From Flavobacteriaceae bacterium R38 (GTDB lineage: Bacteria > Bacteroidota > Bacteroidia > Flavobacteriales > Flavobacteriaceae), in contig WXYP01000008.1 of NCBI GenBank assembly GCA_009901575.1, forward strand, positions 62,001 to 126,000: a DNA stretch of 64,000 bases, read 5' to 3'. Of the stretch, positions 6,675-14,697 are shown piece by piece (the stretch's first letter is position 1; each line of letters begins with the position of its first letter). The notes under the pieces were generated by a model. That model made no database searches. It was not told the origin of the DNA and was given only the letters and a program-made list of their open reading frames with translations. The translations under genes were made by a program, and so were the position numbers.

Positions 6675-8015
6675 TTATTGAAAAACATTTCCAAGTGCAT
6701 TACTCATTTTAATCCAAACCGATGCATTTTCACGAAGTCTCGATCTTTCTTGTTCTATATGAATAAACCTTCCTGTTGTATTGACTGCTGACACATCACA
6801 CGGGCTAACCGATCCGTTTATTAAACGCCCTTGTGTATTGGTAAAACCTATAAGCCGATTCCAATCGGTATCTATATGAGCTATTCTAAAAGTCAATACA
6901 TTATCTTCGGCAAAAAGTGCATCTCGAATTTGTGCAGCGTAATCTATATTTGGAGTTTCCCTGGTACCATTACTCATAATCACATAAGGGTCTGAATCTC
7001 GTTTACCAAAACCATGCAATTGTACAAAAACTGAATTTGTGATGTTATTAAATAAATTTTCAATTGTTCGCTGAAATGCAGAATTTGTATTGTGAGCTAA
7101 ATCAGATACCCTGAATGCTTCATTAGTACCACAAGTACTTGTAGTTCCTGAACATGAAGATGATGTATTATTATTACAACGATGAGCACTATTGATAAAT
7201 ACAGCTCTTGCGAGGTTATTTTTAAAGCAAAATACAGTCTGTCTGCCGGTATTGGTATCATTTAAAATATGAGGGGCTGTGAGTATTAAATTATCTCTTA
7301 AAGAATTGTTGTTAAACACATATATCCCCCAATGATTTTGCTTATTACTTCTTTCTTCCAATATATAAAATACGTTGTTAGAGGAGTTTGTAATATCTGT
7401 AAATTCTGTGATCTGGTAATTTATTCCTGCAGATTGTATTACAGCCTCCGGAATATTATTTGCCAAAATAGCATCTATAACCGTATTCCATATGTTTAAT
7501 TCGTTTGTTGTTGGTATTTTATAATTATTTCCTGAGCTTCCCGGTACCGCATCTATTAAACTTCCAATATATACTTCGATATCTCCTGAAGCTGTTTGAA
7601 GTTCCGGAATAATTTCTTCTAAAGTTGTTATAGATATAGCGCTACTAAGCTCTGATGAATTACCTGAGTTATCGGTAGCTAATACACGATATTGGTATAA
7701 AGTATCAGGATCTAAATTTTCGATAGTAAAAGATAAATTTCTTGTCGTAGCAATATTGACATCATTTTGATGTATCGAATAATCCCTTACACCTACATTA
7801 TCAGTTGATGCATTCCAGGTCAAAACTACCGAAGTTTGTGTTATATTAGAAGAAGCCAATCCTGTAGGGGTTGAAGGAGCTTCATTATCTATCATTGGAG
7901 CCGGAAGTTCTACATCATCTCCACCTCCAGAAGAACAACTTAGTATTAGTAATGATAGCATCATCATTACTATATATCTTTCTCTTATGGTACTAAAAAC
8001 AGAAAAGTTCATCAA
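6675..8015 (-). CDS. Fn3 lipoprotein with hydrolase-like C-terminal domain
   Basis: The 446-residue product has a lipoprotein signal (LSLLILSC, Cys27), a fibronectin type III domain (about residues 45-131) and a C-terminal domain of about 300 residues. That domain has spaced histidines and acids: LTAPH, INSAHR, DLAHNTNS, VQLHGFGKRD, AHIDTDW and FIHIEQERSRLR. The pattern recalls zinc amidohydrolases of the N-formylglutamate deformylase or poly-gamma-glutamate hydrolase type, but I cannot assign a family firmly. It is the last gene of the nine-gene SusCD operon, 11 bp after the racemase-like gene. A surface-attached amidase or peptidase acting on the imported substrate is a reasonable guess. 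Confidence 0.5.
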   Translation of the reverse strand: MMNFSVFSTIRERYIVMMMLSLLILSCSSGGGDDVELPAPMIDNEAPSTPTGLASSNITQTSVVLTWNASTDNVGVRDYSIHQNDVNIATTRNLSFTIENLDPDTLYQYRVLATDNSGNSSELSSAISITTLEEIIPELQTASGDIEVYIGSLIDAVPGSSGNNYKIPTTNELNIWNTVIDAILANNIPEAVIQSAGINYQITEFTDITNSSNNVFYILEERSNKQNHWGIYVFNNNSLRDNLILTAPHILNDTNTGRQTVFCFKNNLARAVFINSAHRCNNNTSSSCSGTTSTCGTNEAFRVSDLAHNTNSAFQRTIENLFNNITNSVFVQLHGFGKRDSDPYVIMSNGTRETPNIDYAAQIRDALFAEDNVLTFRIAHIDTDWNRLIGFTNTQGRLINGSVSPCDVSAVNTTGRFIHIEQERSRLRENASVWIKMSNALGNVFQ

Positions 8016-8026
8016 CCAGCTATTTA

Positions 8027-9559
8027 TTAAATTTTACTTTCTTCTTCTAAGTGTTTTGTTTTCTCATTTTTCTGATTGAAACTCTGCATCAGTTGATAGA
8101 CATAGGGAATTTGTTTTTGAAAACGCGTGAGTATATCATAAGAAATATTATCTCTGCTAAACGGTACTACTTTTACGTATTCTTGAATTTCACCAGCACT
8201 TCTACCGTATTTATAATCATATGGAAAACGTCCTTCTATATCTGTAACTACATTAGTATTATCTTTATTTGCAACACTTATATAAAACTCGCTATCTTTT
8301 ATATTTCCATCAGGATTAAATAAGGACTCTTTTTTTAAATATTCATGCAATTCTTTAGCAGTATCTACTGCAGGGTCTATAAGCTTCACATTTTCTACCA
8401 TAATATCCCTATATAAATAATGATCATTTTTATCCTTATAATGATATAGTTCATTAAGTACGTTATGGATTTCTTCTTTCATATATGGGTAATGCGTACA
8501 TCCTAAAATTAAAGATTTTAACTTATTGTTTGTCTTAGATTGACGTATTTGTTCTAATAATGTCACCAAATGATACCTCACATAATTTTCTGCATCATTA
8601 ATTTGTAGAATTGAGCAATCATCTGTTTTCTCAGAATCACATAACATTTTATTATTGTCAAAATCAAAATTATAAATATCAAAAAGTGTTCTGTCAATTT
8701 TTAAATCTCCTTGTAAACCGGGGCCTTTATATTCACTTCTTGGTCTTTTCAAGTTTTTGTTATAATAATCCGGGTCTTCATCAACGGCTTCTGCTATCCC
8801 TACACCTCCCTGAGAAAAAACTTCGATATTACCGGTATATCCCATCATATCTTTTAACTTCAGTATCGTATTGTGATATCCTTTAGAAGTCACAGTTCCT
8901 GCAGTTGCAAGAACTCCGATTATAGCATCTTCTTCTTTTTTTATGGATTCCAGTATTCCTCGTACACCAGCATCAATAACACCTATAACTTTAATATTAA
9001 TTCCTGCTGTTTCCAGGAAATCTTCAATTTTTTCTTTACCATAAGCTGTTGCCGTATTACATGCTATCACTAATACTTTTACAGGTTGTTTATCGTTATT
9101 TACGATTTTATCATCAACATCAGAATAATATTTATTACTCAATAAAAATTGTGCATCTTTAATAATATGCTCATTAAGTAAATTTATTTTATTCTCTCTA
9201 GAATAATTACCGTAAGGCATATTAGCCTGATCTCCTAAATAGATGAAAGATTCTTTATTAAAATCCAAAATACCATCACTTCCATCCTCATAATTGGTAT
9301 TATTATTTTCATCATAATTTACAATAGCTTTTAGAATGGTTAACCCTCCTGTCCCGGAGTCAAAAACACCAATTGGTAACGTTTTGTCTTTGTTTGGGTA
9401 TGTGTCAAAATTTATATAATAAAAATTATCTTCATCGTTTATAATCGTTTCAACAATATCTTTTTTATTAGTGTCTTCTTGCCTGGTATCGCTTGTATCT
9501 TTTTTACACCTTACTATCAACAGGCTCAATACAATAAATAAGAGATTTCTTATTTTCAT
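8027..9559 (-). CDS. Lipoprotein glutamate racemase homologue
   Basis: This protein keeps all landmarks of Asp/Glu racemase MurI: PIGVFDSGTGG (62-72, with DSG at 67-69), YLGD...MPYG, VIACNTATAYG (Cys167) and LGCTHYP (Cys354). Both catalytic cysteines are therefore present. It differs from MurI in two ways. It begins with a lipoprotein signal (LLIVRC, Cys18), so it should sit in the periplasm or outer membrane. It is also 510 residues long instead of about 270, with insertions at about 82-100, 145-160 and 260-325. It is gene eight of the SusCD operon. A likely role is interconversion of D- and L-glutamate, or a related amino acid, released by neighbouring hydrolases. Cofactor-independent racemisation outside the cytoplasm is inference. 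Confidence 0.75.
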   Translation of the reverse strand: MKIRNLLFIVLSLLIVRCKKDTSDTRQEDTNKKDIVETIINDEDNFYYINFDTYPNKDKTLPIGVFDSGTGGLTILKAIVNYDENNNTNYEDGSDGILDFNKESFIYLGDQANMPYGNYSRENKINLLNEHIIKDAQFLLSNKYYSDVDDKIVNNDKQPVKVLVIACNTATAYGKEKIEDFLETAGINIKVIGVIDAGVRGILESIKKEEDAIIGVLATAGTVTSKGYHNTILKLKDMMGYTGNIEVFSQGGVGIAEAVDEDPDYYNKNLKRPRSEYKGPGLQGDLKIDRTLFDIYNFDFDNNKMLCDSEKTDDCSILQINDAENYVRYHLVTLLEQIRQSKTNNKLKSLILGCTHYPYMKEEIHNVLNELYHYKDKNDHYLYRDIMVENVKLIDPAVDTAKELHEYLKKESLFNPDGNIKDSEFYISVANKDNTNVVTDIEGRFPYDYKYGRSAGEIQEYVKVVPFSRDNISYDILTRFQKQIPYVYQLMQSFNQKNEKTKHLEEESKI

Positions 9560-9623
9560 CTTTAATAGTTTTGAATTATTATACCTTCTTTTTGAGGGTA
9601 CTACTTTAATTTGAAGAGATTCT

Positions 9624-11192
9624 TTATTCTTTTTTATTTAATACTTTACCATTTAAATCGCCGGTAAATTTTCCATTTTCCACAGATATTTTTCCATTTA
9701 TAATACTGTAGATCAAACCTTCTGAGAGTTGAAATGCATCATTGTAATTTGCAATATCCCTAAACTTTTCAGGGTCAAAAATGATAATATCTGCATAGTA
9801 GTCTTCCTTTAAAACCCCTCTGTGAGGAATCTTAAATATTTCAGCTGTTTTTGAGGTACTTTTTTTAATAAATTCCCCTAAGCTCAGCACCTGTTTTTCT
9901 TTAACATATTTGTGATATTTACGAGGAAAAGTTCCGTATTTTCTTGGATGCCCTGTATTTCCGTCAGATCCGGTAACAACCCAATCCTGGTTCATAAAGT
10001 TTTCAATATCGTATGGGTTCATATTAAATGAAGCCACACGAACATATCCTGTTTTCAATACGGTATATACTGCCTCTTCCGGAGATGTATTCAATAACGC
10101 TGCAATCTCTAACAAAGTTTTACCTAAAAATCTATTGTCATCACATTTAACGATAAGTAGTTTATCAGGGCCTCCTCTCCTATTGATATTCGCCAGAGTT
10201 TCTTTAAGAATACGTTCCTTTAGTTTTGGAAGCGCTATCCTGTATAATAAAGAGTCTTTTCCTCCACTTTCTGCCCATCGTGGTGCCACAGCTGCATTAA
10301 GGCTGGTTGCAGAAGCATCGTAGGGGTATTGATTTGCTGTAACTTGAATTCCTTGTTTTTGTGCATTTTCTATGATTTTTATTATAGAATCACTCTGTTT
10401 CCAGACATCAACACCCAAACATTTAATATGTGAGATATGTATTGGTAATTTTGCATCACGGCCAATTTTTATGGCTTCGTTTATCGCAGAAATTAACCCA
10501 ATTGTATTAGAGCTTTCATCTCGTAAATGCGTATCATAAATTCCATCATTCTCAGCTACCACCTTTGCTAGTGCAATTACTTCTTCTGTACTGGTATAAC
10601 TTCCCGGAGCATAATACAAGCCTGTAGACATCCCAAATGCCCCGGCATCCATTTCTTCCTGCATGAGGTCTTGCATTTTAGACAATTGCTCCGGAGTAGG
10701 GTCAACATCACTATTTCCTATGACTTTCTCTAGTATTTCATGATGACCTATGAGTTGAACCACATTAGTTCCTATTCCTTGTTCTTCATAAAGTTCCCGG
10801 TATGTTTTTGTAGGGTAAAAACTATCTCCATCATTTCCTACAATTACTGTGGTAACACCTTGAAACAGGAAAGGTTTATTATGAGAAGTCTCGGCATCTT
10901 TCAAATCTCTGTCGGCATGCGTATGAGGATCAATAAATCCCGGGGAAATAATAAAACCTGATGCATCAATAGTTTTCTTTGAATTAATCTGAACACTATT
11001 TTTATCTCCGATAAATATAATTTTATCGTTTTTAATCGCTATGCTAACAATACTTGGGTCTTCAGTTATACCATTATAAACTATTCCATTTTCAATAAGT
11101 AAATCTGATTTAATCTCTTCTTTAGCACACGAGAGAAGAAAAAAACAATACAAAATACCTACTATTGATGGTGTTTTAAAATACATTTTCAT
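9624..11192 (-). CDS. D-aminoacylase-like amidohydrolase lipoprotein
   Basis: This is an amidohydrolase-superfamily protein like N-acyl-D-amino-acid deacylase. In numbering from a possible earlier start at 11228, it shows DPHTHADRD (H102, H104), GMSTGLYYAPG (199-209), YDTHLRDE (H234), PIHISHIK (H264, H267) and VVTGSDG (D422). A lipoprotein signal (FFLLSC) places it outside the cytoplasm. I start it at the ATG at 11192 (MKMYFKTPS), which gives a normal signal peptide. One oddity is that the usual GNCG cysteine, a zinc ligand in D-aminoacylase, is replaced by aspartate (VGNDGDS, D133). It should cleave N-acyl or peptide-like amides of D-amino acids and lies between an M14 peptidase and the racemase homologue in the operon. 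Confidence 0.75.
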   Translation of the reverse strand: MKMYFKTPSIVGILYCFFLLSCAKEEIKSDLLIENGIVYNGITEDPSIVSIAIKNDKIIFIGDKNSVQINSKKTIDASGFIISPGFIDPHTHADRDLKDAETSHNKPFLFQGVTTVIVGNDGDSFYPTKTYRELYEEQGIGTNVVQLIGHHEILEKVIGNSDVDPTPEQLSKMQDLMQEEMDAGAFGMSTGLYYAPGSYTSTEEVIALAKVVAENDGIYDTHLRDESSNTIGLISAINEAIKIGRDAKLPIHISHIKCLGVDVWKQSDSIIKIIENAQKQGIQVTANQYPYDASATSLNAAVAPRWAESGGKDSLLYRIALPKLKERILKETLANINRRGGPDKLLIVKCDDNRFLGKTLLEIAALLNTSPEEAVYTVLKTGYVRVASFNMNPYDIENFMNQDWVVTGSDGNTGHPRKYGTFPRKYHKYVKEKQVLSLGEFIKKSTSKTAEIFKIPHRGVLKEDYYADIIIFDPEKFRDIANYNDAFQLSEGLIYSIINGKISVENGKFTGDLNGKVLNKKE

Positions 11193-11262
11193 TCTGTAAT
11201 TGAGTTTATATACTCTAAAGCTTGTCATAACATTTGAATCTTATCTAAATAACTTTAAAGAA

Positions 11263-12411
11263 TCACTTTATTAATGTTTTCATGAGAGAATTTGCATAGG
11301 TAATTGCTCTTTGTTTTATAATCTCTCTGTCTATTTCATCTCCTTCTTCATATGTAACAGCTTCACTTTGATATTCGTTAAAAAAATAATTGTAACAATA
11401 TGGTAGTTCCTGACTGCGACGCCTTGCTTCTACTTTGAATGATGAACCGGTTTCAATATCTTTAATCCAATTGGGTATAATTTTTTGAGTCTTTTGCTCA
11501 TTAATTGAATCTAAGACTAATAAATAAGGACCTGAGTAAGATGTATGGAAGTCTATTGCAAACTCTATTTCTGTTCCCTCACTCGTTTTATCATTTAAAT
11601 ATGATTTTACCATTTGAGTTTCGGGCTGCCTGAACTCTTGCCAATCTCTATTTAGGTCTGCCCCATTAGCATTATGTCTCCAATTCCCTGCATCGGCACC
11701 ATCGGGATTTAGTAATGGAAACGTAATTATGTTATACTTTTCTCTAAACCGTTGTGCAACCTGTGAGTCGTTTAATAATGTTTCATAAAAAGCTTTAAAA
11801 CCTATTGTGCCTCCGGGAATCTCAGGTGGGTGTTGTCTTGCAATTAACACCACTGCTTTTTTAAGGTCATTATTTGATGTCAAAACATACCCTTCATTAT
11901 TTTTGACTGTTCGTCCTGCAACTTCTTTGCTTAAAAATGCCTTTTGATTTATCAGTGTATCCAACCATTGGTAAGTAGCTTCACTGGATTCCAACTCTTG
12001 TGCAGAAACATAAAGTTGGTCTTGAGAAACTTCTAATCGTATTAAAGCATTTCCCGAAATCGTATCTATTTCAATATTAGAAGCGTTAATTGTTTTCCAA
12101 TTTTTTTTATCACTACTTAATTTTGGAATATACCGGTGTTTGTACTTTCCATACTCCAGTTCTAACCGGATTTCTTTTTTTGTTTCAGAAGATATTCCAA
12201 AGGCAAACCAGGGACTTTCATTTACAGGTTCAAATGCAGGATTTATATATGCTGTATATATATTATCTTCTTCATTATAGATAACACTATCAAGTCTTGC
12301 TCCAGGAAAAGAAGTGTCAAAATCTACATCAAGATGATGTTCGTGTTTTTTGATGCATGAATTTAAAATGGCTAAATATAAAACACCGAATACTAAAAAA
12401 GATGGTCGCAT
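11263..12411 (-). CDS. M14 zinc carboxypeptidase lipoprotein
   Basis: The 382-residue lipoprotein (LAILNSC, Cys19) has an N-terminal beta domain (about 30-150) and an M14 peptidase domain. Zinc ligands are H194 and E197 in RQHPPE and H289 in DFHTS. The substrate-binding ADLNRDW lies at about 251-257 and the catalytic glutamate in TYEEGD at 353-358. It resembles the other M14 protein of the same operon in layout (N-terminal domain, RQHPPE, HNAnGxDLNRDW). It would trim C-terminal residues from peptides at the cell surface or in the periplasm. It lies 34 bp or more upstream of the D-aminoacylase-like gene. Confidence 0.8.
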   Translation of the reverse strand: MRPSFLVFGVLYLAILNSCIKKHEHHLDVDFDTSFPGARLDSVIYNEEDNIYTAYINPAFEPVNESPWFAFGISSETKKEIRLELEYGKYKHRYIPKLSSDKKNWKTINASNIEIDTISGNALIRLEVSQDQLYVSAQELESSEATYQWLDTLINQKAFLSKEVAGRTVKNNEGYVLTSNNDLKKAVVLIARQHPPEIPGGTIGFKAFYETLLNDSQVAQRFREKYNIITFPLLNPDGADAGNWRHNANGADLNRDWQEFRQPETQMVKSYLNDKTSEGTEIEFAIDFHTSYSGPYLLVLDSINEQKTQKIIPNWIKDIETGSSFKVEARRRSQELPYCYNYFFNEYQSEAVTYEEGDEIDREIIKQRAITYANSLMKTLIK

Positions 12412-12434
12412 AAATTGTAAATGTTACTTTCTAT

Positions 12435-13430
12435 TTAATTTAAATATCCAGGAACAGCAATATCTAACATGGTATGTAAGCCAGCAGGGGCTTTTAATAC
12501 ACTTTTAATACTGTTAATAGTAATTGCACAGGTAGCTATATCTCCATTAACACCGCCATCTATTTCTGAGGAAAATGAAGGTGTCCCTTTAATGGTAACA
12601 CGATCGTAAGCCTTAGGTTCGTTAATCGCTGCCTTGAAATGCATTCTAATCTTACATTTATCACCTTGATAACCGTATGCAATTTGCTCTACGCCTCTTG
12701 CATCTCCTTCATTGATACTTATGTCTCCTGTTTCAATATTCTCTTCAGAAATTACCGGTTGTATTTCTTCAACTACATTATCAAGTTGTATTTCTAAGGA
12801 CTGTGCTAATAAATATACTGATTCAGGTAAACCCACATGCCTCAATGAACCTTCTTTACGTTTAGTTTCAAATGCTTCCAGATTCAATCCGGCACCGATC
12901 TTCTTTTGAAAAGGGATTCTTCTTGGCGTTGCATTTTGAATACGTTCAACGATAACTTCATCAATGTCTTTACAAACTGAACTCATTACAGAAGGCAGGT
13001 AATCCATTAAGAAACCGGGATTAATTCCTGTTCCTAAGCACGCTATATTATTTTCTTTGCAAATAGCATCTAGTTCTTTACTTAATTGTGGTTGCAATTT
13101 CCATGGATATGATAATTCTTCACATGTTGAAATTACCGGGATATTATAATCTGCAACATCTTTCACTTGCGGAATCAATTTTTCTAAGCTGGATACCGTA
13201 GTTATTATAGCTACATCTGGTTTTACCTGTAATTGATCAATAGCATCTTTTACCGAAGAATAAACGAATACATCATCAGATAGAACACTATCAATGTCAC
13301 GTAATGTTTTTTGATGCATTTCCGGATTGGTATCAACTACTGCAATCGTACGGATCGCTGACTTTTCTTCTATATATTTTGTGATTTGTATCCCTAAAGG
13401 ACCAAACCCTATTTGTAGTACATTAATCAT
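12435..13430 (-). CDS. Diaminopentanoate-dehydrogenase-like NAD(P) reductase
   Basis: This 331-residue cytoplasmic protein starts with a Rossmann loop (QIGFGPLG, residues 6-13) and VVDTNPE. Its second domain has LGTGINPGFLMD and the run VERIQNATPRR. This is the pattern of 2,4-diaminopentanoate dehydrogenase, which belongs to the dihydrodipicolinate-reductase superfamily and acts in clostridial ornithine breakdown. In this operon it is the only clear cytoplasmic enzyme, so it probably oxidises or reduces an amino acid obtained by the surface proteins. The real substrate cannot be read from the sequence. An unusual long-loop hairpin (13450-13495) precedes its start. Confidence 0.65.
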   Translation of the reverse strand: MINVLQIGFGPLGIQITKYIEEKSAIRTIAVVDTNPEMHQKTLRDIDSVLSDDVFVYSSVKDAIDQLQVKPDVAIITTVSSLEKLIPQVKDVADYNIPVISTCEELSYPWKLQPQLSKELDAICKENNIACLGTGINPGFLMDYLPSVMSSVCKDIDEVIVERIQNATPRRIPFQKKIGAGLNLEAFETKRKEGSLRHVGLPESVYLLAQSLEIQLDNVVEEIQPVISEENIETGDISINEGDARGVEQIAYGYQGDKCKIRMHFKAAINEPKAYDRVTIKGTPSFSSEIDGGVNGDIATCAITINSIKSVLKAPAGLHTMLDIAVPGYLN

Positions 13431-13449
13431 CTATGCTTGCTTTGTGACT

Positions 13450-13495
13450 AAAGAGGTTGCCCGGAACATATTTATCTCTACGAAGCAACCTCTTT
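13450..13495. repeat. Inverted repeat inside the SusCD operon
   Basis: AAAGAGGTTGC (13450-13460) and GCAACCTCTTT (13485-13495) pair perfectly over 11 bp around a 24-nt loop. It lies in the 94-bp gap between the surface-lipoprotein gene and the reductase gene, the longest gap in the operon. On the operon strand it is followed by only three T residues, so it may partly terminate or stabilise the susCD-containing upstream mRNA and not stop it fully. On the plus strand five T residues follow. Confidence 0.6.
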
Positions 13496-13524
13496 TTATG
13501 AAATTAATTTAAAAGTATTTTTTA

Positions 13525-14685
13525 TTAATTTTCAGGTTGAAATACAATGATATTATCAAAATCAAAAGATTCTGAAGTAGCTCCGGATTGTGCTTCAATA
13601 ACCAATTGATAAGAGCGAACATCTCTTAAAAATCCTGTATTAAATTCTACCCAACGTCCGGCCATAGCTTCCACATCATCATCAAAAGCATTTACTAATT
13701 CTATAACTTCATCTCCGGAGTCTCTGGTGATATTTACAAAAGCTCTTATACCATCTCTTGATTCCCAGGTAGTATCTCCAAAGAAAGCTTGAAACGAAAG
13801 CCCTGATCTTTCCTGACCATCAGGAACCTGTACAACATCAAAAGTAATTCGAATACCTCCATCAGGATCTTCTATATGATATCCTTTTACCCCATCCGGA
13901 TAAGCTTCAAAATCTTCAAACAAACTGTATACTCCTATTCGCTCACTAGAAAAACCTAATCCACTACTACTTATGTCGGCTACCGCATAATATTCGGTAT
14001 TAAAACCTATTTCGTTATCTGTTCCTGTACCACTCGCGGTAAAATCTACAAATGGCGGATTAGCTCCGTTAATAAGATCTCCTGTTTCATCTTCTCCTCC
14101 GTTACGTGAATATGCATCATCACTGGCAGGAGCAATATCTACTTCTTCAAAAGAGGTTGCTCTAATAGTTTGTGCCGGTGGTAAAAAGAAAGATACATCA
14201 AACTCAATAGCATCTCGTAATCCGTTTGCTTTTAAACGAACTGTAGAATCTCCTCCCTGGTTTACATTATTCTCATCAAAGTTTGGTGTTTCTCCGGAAA
14301 ATACCCCGTTAGGAGTAGTAATGAATGCTACAAAAGTAAATTCTGTATCCAAAGCCACATCGTCTAAAGTAATTCCTAATGCATTTACAATATCATTAAC
14401 CGTAAATTCTATAGTTGCCGGAAAGCTTGTAATCACTACAAAATCATTAACAACAGTATCTTCATAAAATAAGCTTAGAGAATAGTTTATAATATTGTTA
14501 TTAGGATCGATAATTCTTTCCGATATCCCATTACTCCCTATTTCAAGCAGATTTAAACTCAATGTCGGTACTTGTTCAAATTGAGCAAAACCTCCTCTTA
14601 AAGCTATATCTTCCAATAAGTTATCATCTTCATTACATCCAAATAGAATGAAAAGACACATAACCGTTTTTATTATTTTTTTCAT
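13525..14685 (-). CDS. SusE-position surface lipoprotein
   Basis: The 386-residue lipoprotein (LFILFGC, Cys17) directly follows susD with a 12-bp gap, the usual position of SusE/SusF-type binding proteins. The N-terminal half looks like an immunoglobulin-type beta domain (YSLSLFYEDTVVNDF...). The C-terminal part (from about 220 to the end) looks like a jelly-roll ending in SESFDFDNIIVFQPEN. I do not recognise a named family. It probably holds the ligand at the cell surface for the SusCD pair. Confidence 0.6.
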   Translation of the reverse strand: MKKIIKTVMCLFILFGCNEDDNLLEDIALRGGFAQFEQVPTLSLNLLEIGSNGISERIIDPNNNIINYSLSLFYEDTVVNDFVVITSFPATIEFTVNDIVNALGITLDDVALDTEFTFVAFITTPNGVFSGETPNFDENNVNQGGDSTVRLKANGLRDAIEFDVSFFLPPAQTIRATSFEEVDIAPASDDAYSRNGGEDETGDLINGANPPFVDFTASGTGTDNEIGFNTEYYAVADISSSGLGFSSERIGVYSLFEDFEAYPDGVKGYHIEDPDGGIRITFDVVQVPDGQERSGLSFQAFFGDTTWESRDGIRAFVNITRDSGDEVIELVNAFDDDVEAMAGRWVEFNTGFLRDVRSYQLVIEAQSGATSESFDFDNIIVFQPEN

Positions 14686-14697
14686 TTTACTTTTTAT

